Shown here: one piece after another, positions 8,136 through 16,801 of the stretch
Position numbering within the stretch: the first letter of the stretch is position 1
How the letters are laid out: every line of letters starts with the position of its first letter
Origin: Mesorhizobium sp. LSHC420B00
GTDB taxonomy: Bacteria > Pseudomonadota > Alphaproteobacteria > Rhizobiales > Rhizobiaceae
NCBI RefSeq assembly: GCF_000503055.1
Contig: NZ_AYVY01000025.1
Coordinates: 12,990-51,894 of the forward strand
Reading direction: 5' to 3'
Length of the DNA stretch: 38,905 nucleotides
Made by a program: the position numbers and the translations under genes
The notes under the pieces: generated by a model
Database searches by the model: none
Seen by the model: the letters and a program-made list of their open reading frames with translations, nothing else
Told to the model about the DNA's origin: nothing

Positions 8136-9505
8136 ACACCGAGATTCTTTTGGCTAGCCTGCGGCAGGTCGTGGGCGGGTCGAATGTCATTGCCGGGCCT
8201 CCAGATGGCCCGGCGCTCGTCGTCAGACCCGGGACCACCGAGGCAGTGGCTGAGTGCCTGAAGCTCTTTCATGCGCAACACGCTCCCGTGGTTACGCTTG
8301 GGGGGCTCACCGGGCTCGTGCATGGTACCCACACCCCATCGCACTACTTTGGAATTTCCACCGAGAGGCTAAATAAGATCGAGAGCTTCGACCCGAGCTC
8401 GCGCCTTCTTGTGGTAGGGGCGGGAACGAAGTTGGAGGCGGTTCATAGTTTCGCCGCGGACCACGATCTACGGTATGGTGTCGATCTCGGCGCTCGGGGT
8501 AGTTGCACGATCGGTGGAAACATCGCCACGAACGCGGGCGGGAATTCCGTCATCCGCTTCGGTATGACACGATCCAACGTTGTCGGGCTTGAGGTGGTCC
8601 TTTCCGATGGGTCAATCCTTACCGATCTGAGGGGTTTACCTAAGAACAACGCGGGTTACGACCTGAACCAGATATTCATCGGCTCCGAGGGAACGCTGGG
8701 TATTGTGACCAAAGCGTTGCTGAAGCTCAGCCGACGCCCGGCCGGCACGGCCAGTGTTCTGGTGGCACTCAACCACCTGAACAGCGCCCTCGTGGTGATG
8801 GAGGCAATGGAGCGTGCCTGCGGCAATTCCCTGTTGGCCTTGGAAATCATGTGGAGTCGCTATTTCGAGAAAGTGAGCACCGCACTGTCGGCAGAAACGC
8901 CCCCACTTCCACGGGGCCATCCCATCTATTTGCTCGCGCAGGTCGAAGGCGTGGATAATGGCGAACAGGCAGTCGACAGTTTGATCGGCGCCTTGGAGAG
9001 CATCGACGACATTGTCGATACCGCACTGGCAACGACACCCGTCCAGGAGAGCCGTCTCTGGTCCATTCGTGATGGGTCCGATGTCATCGAGCGAGCCCAT
9101 AAACATGTGCTTTCCTTTGACGTCAGCATGCGACCACATGACTATGCAGCTTACATCGCAGACGTAGAAGCGCGCCTCAAAGCCCGGGTATCAAACGCCA
9201 TTGCCTACTATTTCGGGCATCTCGCTGACGGCAATATTCATTTCATGATCGGACACGACGGGCATTCGTCCGACGCGAGACGCGTTATCGAGGAATGCGT
9301 CTATGACCCCTTGGCGTCCTACGAACCGTCCTCGATTTCTGCCGAACATGGGATCGGCCGAGAGAAGGCCGCGCATCTTTGGCGGTCCCGGTCAACCGCT
9401 GAAATCGCTGCGATGAACCGCATCCGCGCTGCTCTCGATCCTGCAGGAATTCTAAATCAGCATATATCGTACGAACCCAAATCTCTTGGTGCGCGGGCAT
9501 CCTGA
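8132..9505 (+). CDS. FAD-binding 2-hydroxy-acid dehydrogenase (GlcD / D-2-hydroxyglutarate dehydrogenase family)
   Basis: Flavoprotein of 457 aa in the vanillyl-alcohol-oxidase superfamily. The N-terminal PCMH-type FAD domain includes VTLGGLTGLVHGTHTP, GARGSCTIGGNIATNAGG (pyrophosphate contact) and GSEGTLGIVTKALLKL. The C-terminal FAD-oxidase domain has the metal/substrate motif GHLADGNIHFMIGHDGH and the closing AEHGIGREKA. Members oxidise D-lactate, glycolate, D-2-hydroxyglutarate or similar 2-hydroxy acids. Here it could feed a 2-oxo acid to the ThDP decarboxylase whose gene it overlaps by four bases. This is the last + strand gene of the module. Confidence 0.92.
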   Translation: MNTEILLASLRQVVGGSNVIAGPPDGPALVVRPGTTEAVAECLKLFHAQHAPVVTLGGLTGLVHGTHTPSHYFGISTERLNKIESFDPSSRLLVVGAGTKLEAVHSFAADHDLRYGVDLGARGSCTIGGNIATNAGGNSVIRFGMTRSNVVGLEVVLSDGSILTDLRGLPKNNAGYDLNQIFIGSEGTLGIVTKALLKLSRRPAGTASVLVALNHLNSALVVMEAMERACGNSLLALEIMWSRYFEKVSTALSAETPPLPRGHPIYLLAQVEGVDNGEQAVDSLIGALESIDDIVDTALATTPVQESRLWSIRDGSDVIERAHKHVLSFDVSMRPHDYAAYIADVEARLKARVSNAIAYYFGHLADGNIHFMIGHDGHSSDARRVIEECVYDPLASYEPSSISAEHGIGREKAAHLWRSRSTAEIAAMNRIRAALDPAGILNQHISYEPKSLGARAS

Positions 9506-9640
9506 ATCCCACAGCGAATCGTGACGAAGCGGTTGATCGTGAATTCACCGCCCAATCTAGCCGAGAGCGCTGCATTCCTTGGTCAGACGTAGGCAGGAAG
9601 AGTAAATGCAAATATTTCTGGTTCTGCGTCTACCTCATGT

Positions 9641-10798
9641 TCAGCTCACCGCGATCAAATCCTGATTGACGTCGGCGATCGTTTGGCAGCCGCTCATGTC
9701 CATGGTCCGTGCGAGTTCTTCCCTAAGAATGCTCATCATTGAAATAGCTCCTGCCTTTCCACCAGCCGCAGTGCCGTACAGCATGCTACGTCCCAGCAGG
9801 ACCGCCTTCGCGCCACTAGCCAGCAGCTTGAAGACATCGCTGCCGCGCTGAACCGAGCTGTCGGCCAGCACTGTCATTCCGGGGCCAACGCAGTCGACTA
9901 TTCCGCGGAGTACATCGATTGGCGCAATCGCGCTGTCTAGATTACGTCCGCCATGGTTCGATACAACGATGCCCTCGGCGCCGAAGCGTTTGGCCTCCAG
10001 CGCGTCCTCTTGCCGAAGGAGGCCTTTGATCACCATGGTCCCTTTCCAACGGTCGCGAATTCTGGCCATGTGGTCCCAACTTAGGTTTGGCATAAAGTCC
10101 AGGGAGACTCCCCGGCCTCTCCTGAGTAGATTCTTTCGGTATTGGTCCGGATAGTTCGCGAAAGTGGGCATCCCTTCCGTAATGACATAGCGCCCCAAAA
10201 CGCCAAGAGCCCAGCGCGGATGCATGGCCACATCAAAAACATTGCGAGACGAAAATCGCAGCGGAACATCGAAACCGTTTCTAACATTGAACTCTCGATT
10301 AGGCAGAACGGGAGTATCTACGGTGACGACAATCGTTCGGACGCCTGAACTCCAAGCCTTGTCGATCAGGTTGAACGAGATTTCCTCTTTGTCCCACAAA
10401 TAGAGTTGAAACCATATCGGTTCTGGGCTCACTCGCGCGACGACCCCTATTGAAGTTATCGCCTCTGTCGCAGCCGTGAACGGAATGCCGAACTCCGCCG
10501 CAGCCTTGGCGAGTTCCATCTCGCCATTGTAGTAGACCAATCCTGCGAAGGCCGTCGGCGTGACCACCAGAGGCGCGCTGTATTCGTGACCGAAGAGCGA
10601 AACCGTGGTCGATCTGTTTGAGTTGCTTCGCAACGCATACGGTGTAATCTTGATCCGATCGAAGGCAGCTCTGTTCCCAATAAGCGCCCGCTCGTCTTCG
10701 GTTCCCCGGTCGATGTATTCGAAGATCCCTCGCGGCAGGCGACGTTTTGCGATTTTTCGTGCCTCGGCAAAATTAAGGAAACCTGCTGGATCTGCCAC
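9641..10798 (-). CDS. FMN-dependent 2-hydroxy-acid dehydrogenase/oxidase (LldD/glycolate-oxidase family)
   Basis: TIM-barrel flavoenzyme of 385 aa that oxidises an L-2-hydroxy acid to a 2-oxo acid. Family hallmarks are the N-terminal YIDRGTEDE helix, FMN contacts in PTAFAGLVYYNGE, the barrel Lys in MVIKGLLRQEDA and the active-site loop SNHGGRNLDSA containing catalytic His and Arg (usually SNHGGRQLD). The C-terminal GRSMLYGTAAGG binds FMN phosphate. The start is a GTG at 10798 preceded by GAGAGTGAAGC. It is convergent with the GlcD-type gene, with 135 bases between their stops, so it may have its own promoter. Having both a GlcD-type and an LldD-type enzyme side by side could allow use of both enantiomers of a hydroxy acid (inference). 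Confidence 0.92.
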   Translation of the reverse strand: MADPAGFLNFAEARKIAKRRLPRGIFEYIDRGTEDERALIGNRAAFDRIKITPYALRSNSNRSTTVSLFGHEYSAPLVVTPTAFAGLVYYNGEMELAKAAAEFGIPFTAATEAITSIGVVARVSPEPIWFQLYLWDKEEISFNLIDKAWSSGVRTIVVTVDTPVLPNREFNVRNGFDVPLRFSSRNVFDVAMHPRWALGVLGRYVITEGMPTFANYPDQYRKNLLRRGRGVSLDFMPNLSWDHMARIRDRWKGTMVIKGLLRQEDALEAKRFGAEGIVVSNHGGRNLDSAIAPIDVLRGIVDCVGPGMTVLADSSVQRGSDVFKLLASGAKAVLLGRSMLYGTAAGGKAGAISMMSILREELARTMDMSGCQTIADVNQDLIAVS

Positions 10799-10999
10799 GC
10801 TTCACTCTCAATTGCCGTATCAGGTTCCACGGGAGCTGGCCAAGTCAGTCGCTGCTGCCTTCGACACCACCGTTGCCAGGCGACGGGTTAATCAACAGAC
10901 AGATCCGGCGCCCGGCGACGTCTTTCAGGGCAAGGCTGATTTATCGAGCCTGGGCAGAGAGAACTGAAAGCCTGGTCTGAGCTAGCATCGGCACGCTGC

Positions 11000-11212
11000 T
11001 CATTTGCAGGTCGACAGACCGAGATATTGATCCCATTCGCGCTTCGAAGGATCGTCGGGAATGCATCCATATTTCACATAGGTCGCGTGCAGAGGCACGG
11101 ATTCCGTTAATGAAACGAGGACCAACACCCATGCAAACGCCGCACAAACAGACCCCGCTAGGACCGCATACCAAAGCCTGCCCGGAAACCTCTGAGAACT
11201 AGCCGGGCTCAT
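11000..11212 (-). CDS. Small single-pass membrane protein, unknown function
   Basis: A 70-aa reading frame starts with the ATG at 11212 behind a good ribosome site (AGTAGGAAAT). It has a short basic N-terminus, one strongly hydrophobic helix (residues ~15-35, WYAVLAGSVCAAFAWVLVLV), then a soluble tail with two Cys (in KYGCIPDD and LSTCK), the second one residue from the end. This is the expected shape of a small inner-membrane protein with a periplasmic tail that could form a disulfide. The frame stays open further upstream, but that part has no membrane-protein character. I do not recognise a family. It lies 202 bases upstream of the FMN dehydrogenase gene on the same strand. Confidence 0.45.
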   Translation of the reverse strand: MSPASSQRFPGRLWYAVLAGSVCAAFAWVLVLVSLTESVPLHATYVKYGCIPDDPSKREWDQYLGLSTCK

Positions 11213-11788
11213 ATTTCCTACTGATACCCTGGTTGTGGAAGCCTGGCTGCGGTTGAGTTGACCATCATCGGATCGGTCTCGTTGAAACGCTTCAGAATTG
11301 TGGAACTCATGCCAATGATGTCGACCGCAAAGAAAAGCTTCCACATCGAACCTAACCGGGGCAGCCCGAAGAAAATGCCTGGATCGTCCGTTCAAAACGC
11401 GCTTCTCAAGTCGTCCAGCAATGAATAATTCGGCGGTAGCCCAGGCGCCACCTTGTCTACGCTCGCCCTAAATTTCCTAAAGTGATTTGAGTAGAACCAT
11501 GGTTTGACAGCATCAAACTTGGGTACGCTTGCCGAATGGGAGCTCAACCGCTCTCGCCTGACCGGACCCAGCTTCTCTTGACGAGCATGGCTTTTAAACA
11601 CCGCACGAGATCAGAATAACTGATGATCGGCCATTGCGCCGCGACATTCCATGGCTTGCTCGGCATGATGGTGGTGCTGCCGCCGTCCACCACCAGTGCC
11701 TGCACGGTGAACCACGGTCAGGCCCTGACCGAAAACTCGGTGACTGCGTGGTTGGGAAGCTTTGTCAGACCACGGCGCCCATCGCTAG
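11213..11788. other. Gene-poor stretch with scattered short frames
   Basis: Between the small membrane protein and the AraC regulator I see no convincing gene. A 69-aa minus-strand frame (11392-11601, GTG start) lacks a ribosome site and resembles nothing I know. Nearer the AraC end is a short minus-strand stretch resembling a dehydrogenase C-terminus, listed separately. The stretch looks like decayed DNA at a module boundary. Confidence 0.5.
11640..11711 (-). pseudogene. Possible remnant of a short-chain dehydrogenase C-terminus
   Basis: Read on the minus strand, 11705 to about 11655 encodes VQALVVDGGSTTIMP, which closely matches the usual end of an SDR enzyme (GQALVVDGGSTTM). A stop codon lies about five codons upstream in the same frame and no Rossmann fold is seen. 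It would be a scar of a lost gene downstream of the AraC regulator; chance resemblance is possible because the match is only about 15 residues. Confidence 0.35.
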
Positions 11789-12682
11789 CTATGCGGCAAC
11801 GTTCATCTGCTCCCTGGCCTGCTTGATGTCACGGACAGGCGGTACGCCAAACATTCGGCCGTATTCGCGCGTGAACTGCGGCACGCTTTCGTAGCCGACC
11901 GCATAGGCGGCGCTGCTCGCGGGCATGCCGTCTGACAGCATGATGCGCCGCGCCTCAATCAGGCGCAACTGCTTCTGGAACTGCAGCGGCGAGAGCGAGG
12001 TGATCGCTCTGAAATGCTGGTGGAAAGAGGAGACACTCATGCCGGCCTTCTCCGCTAGCTGCTCGACGCGAAGCGGTTGCGCAAATCCTTCACGGATGAG
12101 AGCTACTGCTTTGCCGATGCGCTGTGCATGGCTATCGGTAACGCCCAGCGAGCGGATGGTCGAGCCATGCCTGCCCGCGAGAAGCCAGAAATGCAGCTCG
12201 CGCACGAGCTGATCCCCAAGCACGGGCAAGGCCGCCGGCCGATCGAGCACGCGCATCAGCCTCAAAGCGGCCTCGGCGACTTCTGCCTCGGTCGTGTCGA
12301 CGCGGACGGGTCCGCCGACACCTGCCTGCACGACGCGCATCTCCACGGCCAGCCGCTCGATCACCGCGGCGTCGAGCTCGAGGACCAGCGAATAATAAGG
12401 CACGCCGGCGTTCGCGCGGGTGATCTGGCTCACAGTCGGCACGTCCGCGGCGATCAATAGCGAGTCGCCGGCGCCGAACTCGAAGGTCTGGCTGCCCATG
12501 GTCACGCGCTTGCCACCTTGGACGACCAGAGCCACCAGCGGGCAGTTGATCGCATATTGCAACTCGCTGGGACGAGTGGCCCGGATCGTACTCAACCCCG
12601 GCACATCGGTTCTGGCAATGCCGTAACTGTCGGCATTGGCGTCGGCATGGCGGCGAACGGCTTCAAGCAGCGTGTGAGTCAT
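11789..12682 (-). CDS. AraC-family transcriptional regulator
   Basis: Regulator of 297 aa from the ATG at 12682 (the frame is open to 12796, but that extension is Arg/Pro-rich and not family-like). Residues ~20-170 form the AraC_N-type cupin domain (LVALVVQGGKRVTMGSQTFEFGAGDSLLI). Residues ~190-285 hold the double helix-turn-helix: LRVEQLAEKAGMSVSSFHQHFRAITSLSPLQFQKQLRL and the second helix with SAAYAVGYESVPQFTREYGRMFGVPP. The subgroup often controls aldehyde, alcohol or oxidoreductase genes next to it. It is divergent from the PfpI/aldehyde-dehydrogenase genes across 163 bases and is their likely activator (inference). Confidence 0.93.
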   Translation of the reverse strand: MTHTLLEAVRRHADANADSYGIARTDVPGLSTIRATRPSELQYAINCPLVALVVQGGKRVTMGSQTFEFGAGDSLLIAADVPTVSQITRANAGVPYYSLVLELDAAVIERLAVEMRVVQAGVGGPVRVDTTEAEVAEAALRLMRVLDRPAALPVLGDQLVRELHFWLLAGRHGSTIRSLGVTDSHAQRIGKAVALIREGFAQPLRVEQLAEKAGMSVSSFHQHFRAITSLSPLQFQKQLRLIEARRIMLSDGMPASSAAYAVGYESVPQFTREYGRMFGVPPVRDIKQAREQMNVAA

Positions 12683-12845
12683 TGCAGCGAGTATATTCCC
12701 GAGCGCGCGACGCACAATCCACCTCGGAGTAATAGGCAAGGAAGCCGAAGCTTTGGGCAACCGCGATGTCCGGGCCGGGGCGATTGTGCCGGTCAACGGG
12801 AGCGGGATCCTAGATGGCTCCCCCCCGCAGTCGAGGAGAGTTCAG

Positions 12846-13403
12846 ATGACCGACCTTTCGAACCGCCATGTCCTGATCCTGTCTGCTGACGGGTTTGAGG
12901 ATGACGAACTGTACCTCCCCCGTCAGTCGCTGCTCGACGCCGGCGCGAACGTGACTCTGGCCTCGCCCGCTACGGGATCGATAAGCGGCGTCGTCTACGA
13001 TATGGCGACGGGCCGCTCGAACCCCTCCGAGCGGGAGATTGCGCCCGACGTGCAATTGTCCGACGTCGATGTCGCCGCCTACGACGCGCTGATCGTGCCT
13101 GGCGGCGTGGTGAACCCGGACAGGCTGCGGATGACCGAGGAAGCAGTTCAGATCGTCCGGCAATTCGACGCGGCCGGCAAGCCGGTGGCCTCCATCTGTC
13201 ATGGCCCCTGGGTGCTAATTGAGGCCGATATCGTGCGGGGCCGACGCACCACCGGCTGGTACTCCGTCCGCACTGACCTGAGGAACGCGGGATCGCAGGT
13301 CCTGGACGCCAAAGTCGTCATCGATGGCAACCTCATTACCAGCCGCATGCCGTCCGACATCCCGGCCTTCACCAACGCCATTGTCAAAGCGCTCTCGGGC
13401 TGA
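12846..13403 (+). CDS. DJ-1/PfpI family protein
   Basis: Cytoplasmic protein of 185 aa in the class I glutamine-amidotransferase-like fold. The nucleophile elbow is C118 in SICHGPW, with Glu near FEDDELYLPRQ completing the usual DJ-1/PfpI site. The hydrophobic strands VLILSADG and YDALIVPGG are typical. Members include stress-response glyoxalase/deglycase enzymes, intracellular peptidases and isonitrile hydratases; this protein has the PfpI/YhbO-like length. The start at 12846 follows GAGGAGAG; the frame is open further upstream but without family similarity. The gene leads the + strand run in module B. It may protect against reactive aldehydes handled by the next gene's product (inference). 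Confidence 0.9.
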   Translation: MTDLSNRHVLILSADGFEDDELYLPRQSLLDAGANVTLASPATGSISGVVYDMATGRSNPSEREIAPDVQLSDVDVAAYDALIVPGGVVNPDRLRMTEEAVQIVRQFDAAGKPVASICHGPWVLIEADIVRGRRTTGWYSVRTDLRNAGSQVLDAKVVIDGNLITSRMPSDIPAFTNAIVKALSG

Positions 13404-13447
13404 ACCGCCCCACCCGATCAGCGTGCCCGCAAGCCAGGAGACTTTCC

Positions 13448-14875
13448 ATGACCAGCATGTTCCAGCTTCTGATCGACGGCGAGAGCCGCGAAGGCTCCGA
13501 CCGTATCGCAGTCGATGTCGTCAACCCCGCTACCGGCGAGGCTTTTGGCAGTGTGGCCTTTGCCTCCAAGTCCGATATCGACGAGACGATAAAGGTCGCC
13601 TTGGGCGGGCTCCGATCCTGGCAGGCCGTGCCGCCTTGGGAGCGCGGCCGCATCCTCAAGGACGCGGCCCAGCGCCTGCGCGCAGACATCGTCCGCATCG
13701 CCAATGTCATCACCCGCGAGCAGGGCAAGCCGCTTCGCGAGGCTTGCATCGAGATCGAGCGCTCCGCCGATTTCCTCGAATGGGGGGCCGAACAGGCGCG
13801 GCGGATTTCCGGCCGCATCGTCCCGGGCCGCGCGCCCGGTCAACGCATTGAGGTGCAACCGCATCCGATCGGCGTGGTGGCCGCCTTCACGCCCTGGAAC
13901 TTCTCGATGGCGCTTGCTGCGAAGAAATTCGCAGGCGCGCTTGGCGCCGGTTGCGCGATCATCTGCAAGCCCTCGCAGGAAACGCCCGGTTCGGTGATCG
14001 AGATGGCCAAGGCACTGCTCGAGGCGGGCGTCCATCCGGCCGCGATCGCAGTCGTGTTCGGTGACGCCAACGATGTCTCGACCCAGCTCATCAATGCGCC
14101 GCAAGTGGCCAAAATCACCTTCACCGGCTCGATCCCGATCGGCAAGCGCCTTGCCGCGGCCGCCGGGGCAGCGATGAAGCCGGTGACCATGGAACTCGGC
14201 GGCCATGCACCGGTGATCGTATGCGGTGACGTCGACCCCGAAGCGACGGCCGAACTGCTGGTGCATGCCAAGTTCATGAATGCCGGCCAGATCTGCCTAT
14301 GTCCTTCACGTTTCTTTGTCGAGGCGAGCATTGCGCAGCGCTTCACGGCGCGCTTCGTCGAACTGGCCAATGCGTTGCGCGTGGGCGACGGCACCGATCA
14401 GCAGACGCAGATGGGGCCGCTCGCCAACGAGCGCCGGGTCGACGCCATCGCAAGGCTTGTCGACGACGCACGCGCACGCGGCGCGACCATTCTTGCCGGC
14501 GGTAAGCGGCTGGACCGACGCGGCAACTTCTACTCGCCGACCGTGCTGACCGATGTGCCCGACGAGGCGGCCATTCTGCGCGAGGAACCTTTCGGTCCCG
14601 TGGCGCCAATCCTGCCGTTCAACGACGAGAAGTCGATGCTGGAAAGGGCGAACGGGCTCGAATTCGGCCTCTCTTCCTATGTCTTCACCCATGACGGTGC
14701 GCGGCAGCGCCGGCTGGTCGACGCCCTGCAATATGGCGTTGTCGGCGTGAACGGGGGCCTGACGCACCAACCCGAAGCACCGCTCGGCGGCTGGAAGGAA
14801 AGCGGCATCGACACCGAAGGCGGCATTGAGATCCTCGACCCGTACCAGATTACCAAGCATGTGAACCTGCAGTGA
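13448..14875 (+). CDS. NAD(P)-dependent aldehyde dehydrogenase (succinate-semialdehyde dehydrogenase-like)
   Basis: Aldehyde dehydrogenase of 475 aa. Visible motifs are the cofactor/substrate segment PWNFSMALAAKKFAGALGAGC, the Rossmann contact FTGSIPIGKRL, catalytic base E249 in MELGGHAP and nucleophile C283 in NAGQICLCPSR; the 34-residue Glu-Cys spacing is canonical. EEPFGPVAPILPF near residue 380 is also typical. Sequence style resembles GabD-type enzymes, which oxidise succinate semialdehyde, but a different aldehyde is possible. A CAGGAG ribosome site precedes the ATG, 44 bases after the PfpI gene. If it is a semialdehyde dehydrogenase it could complete breakdown of a gamma-amino acid made by module A, although it is controlled separately (inference). 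Confidence 0.92.
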   Translation: MTSMFQLLIDGESREGSDRIAVDVVNPATGEAFGSVAFASKSDIDETIKVALGGLRSWQAVPPWERGRILKDAAQRLRADIVRIANVITREQGKPLREACIEIERSADFLEWGAEQARRISGRIVPGRAPGQRIEVQPHPIGVVAAFTPWNFSMALAAKKFAGALGAGCAIICKPSQETPGSVIEMAKALLEAGVHPAAIAVVFGDANDVSTQLINAPQVAKITFTGSIPIGKRLAAAAGAAMKPVTMELGGHAPVIVCGDVDPEATAELLVHAKFMNAGQICLCPSRFFVEASIAQRFTARFVELANALRVGDGTDQQTQMGPLANERRVDAIARLVDDARARGATILAGGKRLDRRGNFYSPTVLTDVPDEAAILREEPFGPVAPILPFNDEKSMLERANGLEFGLSSYVFTHDGARQRRLVDALQYGVVGVNGGLTHQPEAPLGGWKESGIDTEGGIEILDPYQITKHVNLQ

Positions 14876-15240
14876 GACAGCCCGGCGGGAGCGATTCCGA
14901 TCCACCGTGTCACCGCGATGGAGGGCGTCGTGACCCTGATCGACGCAGGGCCTACGCTGCTTGCCAATGTGTTGACGCTGTTCTCCAGAACGGCGTGAAC
15001 ATCTTGCACAGCCAATCTGTCGAGCAATGGCGGGCGCTGCAGGCGCCCATCCCCGGGCCGGCCAGCGCCCATATGCCGATCGCCGCGTCCGTGTCGATCA
15101 CAATGGTCGCCTGCGGCAACCATTTGGCTCGCCCTGCTCGCCACCGTCGTCCTCACCATCGAGAGGGAAAGCGACTGTGCTCGCCGCTTGATGCCCCTGC
15201 ATGATCAAATCGAACTCAAGCAGCGTACCGGAGACCTGTG
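14876..15240. other. Intergenic stretch between the aldehyde dehydrogenase and lyase genes
   Basis: About 365 bases without a supported gene. Short frames exist on both strands (for example a 110-codon + frame starting inside the aldehyde dehydrogenase stop), but their translations are Arg/Pro/His-rich and match no family I know. It may hold remains of a deleted gene. Confidence 0.5.
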
Positions 15241-16611
15241 ATGAACACCCTTTCCCTGATCGATTCTCCCTTTTTCGGCGCGAGCTTCACAGACCCCGAA
15301 ATGCGCTCGATTTTCGACAGCGGCGCATTCATACGCCGTTGCGTCGAGACCGAAGTCGCACTCGCGAGGGCACAAGCGCGCCTGGGGATGATTCCTGCCG
15401 AAGCTGGGCTCGGCATCGCAAACGCCGCCAATCACCACCAGTTCGATCTCGAGCGCCTGCGGCGCGAAACCGAGATCGTCGGCTATCCGATCCTCCCGAT
15501 CGTCGAACAACTCGCAGATGCGGCAGGGCAGGCCGGGCGCTATTTGCATTGGGGAGCAACCACGCAGGACATCATGGATACCGCAACGGTCCTGCAGGTC
15601 CGCGCCGCGCTGGACCGGATTGACCGCCAACTTACCGAAACGATGGGCGCATTGCGAGAGTTGGCGAAGGCGCACCGCGCGACTCCTATGGCTGGACGCA
15701 CGCATCTGCAGCACGCGCTGCCGATCACCTTCGGCTACAAGGCGGCCGTTTGGCTGAGCGCGCTCGAACGGCACCGCGAGCGCTTGGCGCAAATGCGCCC
15801 GCGCGTACTTGTCGTACAATTTTCCGGCGCCTCGGGCACACTGGCATCCCTTGGCGACAGAGGACTGGCGGTGCAGGAGGAACTTGCGCGGATCTTGGAG
15901 CTGGCCACGCCGGCGATCACCTGGCATTCGTCGCGCGACGGCATGGCCGAAGCGGTGCAACTGCTCGCCCTGATCTGCGGCAGCCTCGCCAAGCTCGCCT
16001 TCGATACGTCCATCATGATGGCGACCGAACTCGGCGAAGTTTCGGAACCCTATGTGCGCCATCGCGGCGCATCGAGCACCATGCCGCAGAAGCGCAATCC
16101 GATCTCGTGCGAGCTCATCATCGCCGCCGCAAAGCTGGTGCGCCAGCATGCCGGATTGATGCTCGACGCAATGGTGCACGATTTCGAGCGCGCGACTGGC
16201 CCGTGGCATCTCGAATGGGCGGCGGTCCCCGAAGCATTCGCGCTGACGGCAGGCGCACTTAGCCAAGCCCACTTCCTGCTCTCCGGGCTAGAAGTGCATC
16301 AGGAACGCATGCGCGCCAATCTGGACGTGTCGCGCGGCCTGATCGTCGCCGAGGCGGTGATGATGGCGCTCGCGCCGATTACCGGAAGGCAAACGGCGCA
16401 CGACCTCGTCTATGCCGGGTGCTGCCGCGCGCTGGAAACCGAACAGTCGCTCTTTGAGGTTCTCGCGGGCACGCCCGAGGTTGCCGCCCATCTTGGGCTG
16501 AAACGTCTGCACGAGCTCACAGAGCCGACCAACTATCTTGGGTCCGCCCAGGAGATGATCGACCGCGTCCTCGGCGGCGCCAAGGCTGGCCAGCCAGCCG
16601 ATCGGGCGTAG
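15241..16611 (+). CDS. Class II fumarase/aspartase-superfamily lyase, 3-carboxy-cis,cis-muconate cycloisomerase (PcaB)-like
   Basis: Helical tetrameric lyase/cycloisomerase of 456 aa from the ATG at 15241 (a GTG directly before it is also possible). The superfamily signature SSTMPQKRNPISCE contains the flexible catalytic loop, and GATTQDIMDTA plus GRTHLQHALPITFG are the other two conserved regions. The C-terminal domain is present, giving the length of bacterial PcaB. PcaB converts 3-carboxymuconate to a lactone in protocatechuate breakdown, but no other pca gene is nearby, so the protein may act on a different tricarboxylate or be a paralogue with another lyase function. Adenylosuccinate lyase is the main alternative. 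Confidence 0.88.
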   Translation: MNTLSLIDSPFFGASFTDPEMRSIFDSGAFIRRCVETEVALARAQARLGMIPAEAGLGIANAANHHQFDLERLRRETEIVGYPILPIVEQLADAAGQAGRYLHWGATTQDIMDTATVLQVRAALDRIDRQLTETMGALRELAKAHRATPMAGRTHLQHALPITFGYKAAVWLSALERHRERLAQMRPRVLVVQFSGASGTLASLGDRGLAVQEELARILELATPAITWHSSRDGMAEAVQLLALICGSLAKLAFDTSIMMATELGEVSEPYVRHRGASSTMPQKRNPISCELIIAAAKLVRQHAGLMLDAMVHDFERATGPWHLEWAAVPEAFALTAGALSQAHFLLSGLEVHQERMRANLDVSRGLIVAEAVMMALAPITGRQTAHDLVYAGCCRALETEQSLFEVLAGTPEVAAHLGLKRLHELTEPTNYLGSAQEMIDRVLGGAKAGQPADRA

Positions 16612-16640
16612 TCGTGCGGCCTTGCGGCTCGGCCTGAGTT

Positions 16641-16656
16641 GCCCGCATAAGCGGGC
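16641..16656 (+). terminator. Hairpin after the lyase gene
   Basis: GCCCGC and GCGGGC form a perfect 6-bp stem with an ATAA loop, 30 bases after the lyase stop. No T-run follows, so it would act weakly or Rho-assisted. Confidence 0.3.
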
Positions 16657-16745
16657 GCTTGGCGTCACAGAACCTTTCCAGCAACCGCCGTTCGATCCAA
16701 AGAGAGTCTCCAAAGAAAGCACCGCATGAGTGCCGAAAGGCCGCT

Positions 16746-16761
16746 GCCGCGAGACCGCGGC
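16746..16761. terminator. GC-rich hairpin between convergent genes
   Basis: GCCGCG and CGCGGC pair around AGAC, with further G/C complementarity just outside. It sits between the convergent lyase and short-chain dehydrogenase genes, where a bidirectional terminator is expected. There is no clear U-tract on the + side. Confidence 0.35.
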
Positions 16762-16801
16762 GGCGCCCTTGTTGATCTTTACCTTGACCGGGCCGGTTGC
16801 C

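Noticed and set aside
9506..9640. Possible terminator between the convergent GlcD-type and FMN dehydrogenase genes (GCGGT...ACCGC)
   Set aside because: Five-base arms with a 13-base loop and no U-tract; not better than chance.
11392..11601. 69-codon minus-strand frame with a GTG start
   Set aside because: No ribosome site, no known motif, and no hydrophobic or fold signature.
14872..15204. 110-codon + frame after the aldehyde dehydrogenase, overlapping its stop
   Set aside because: Arg/Pro/His-rich translation without motif or ribosome site; treated as intergenic.
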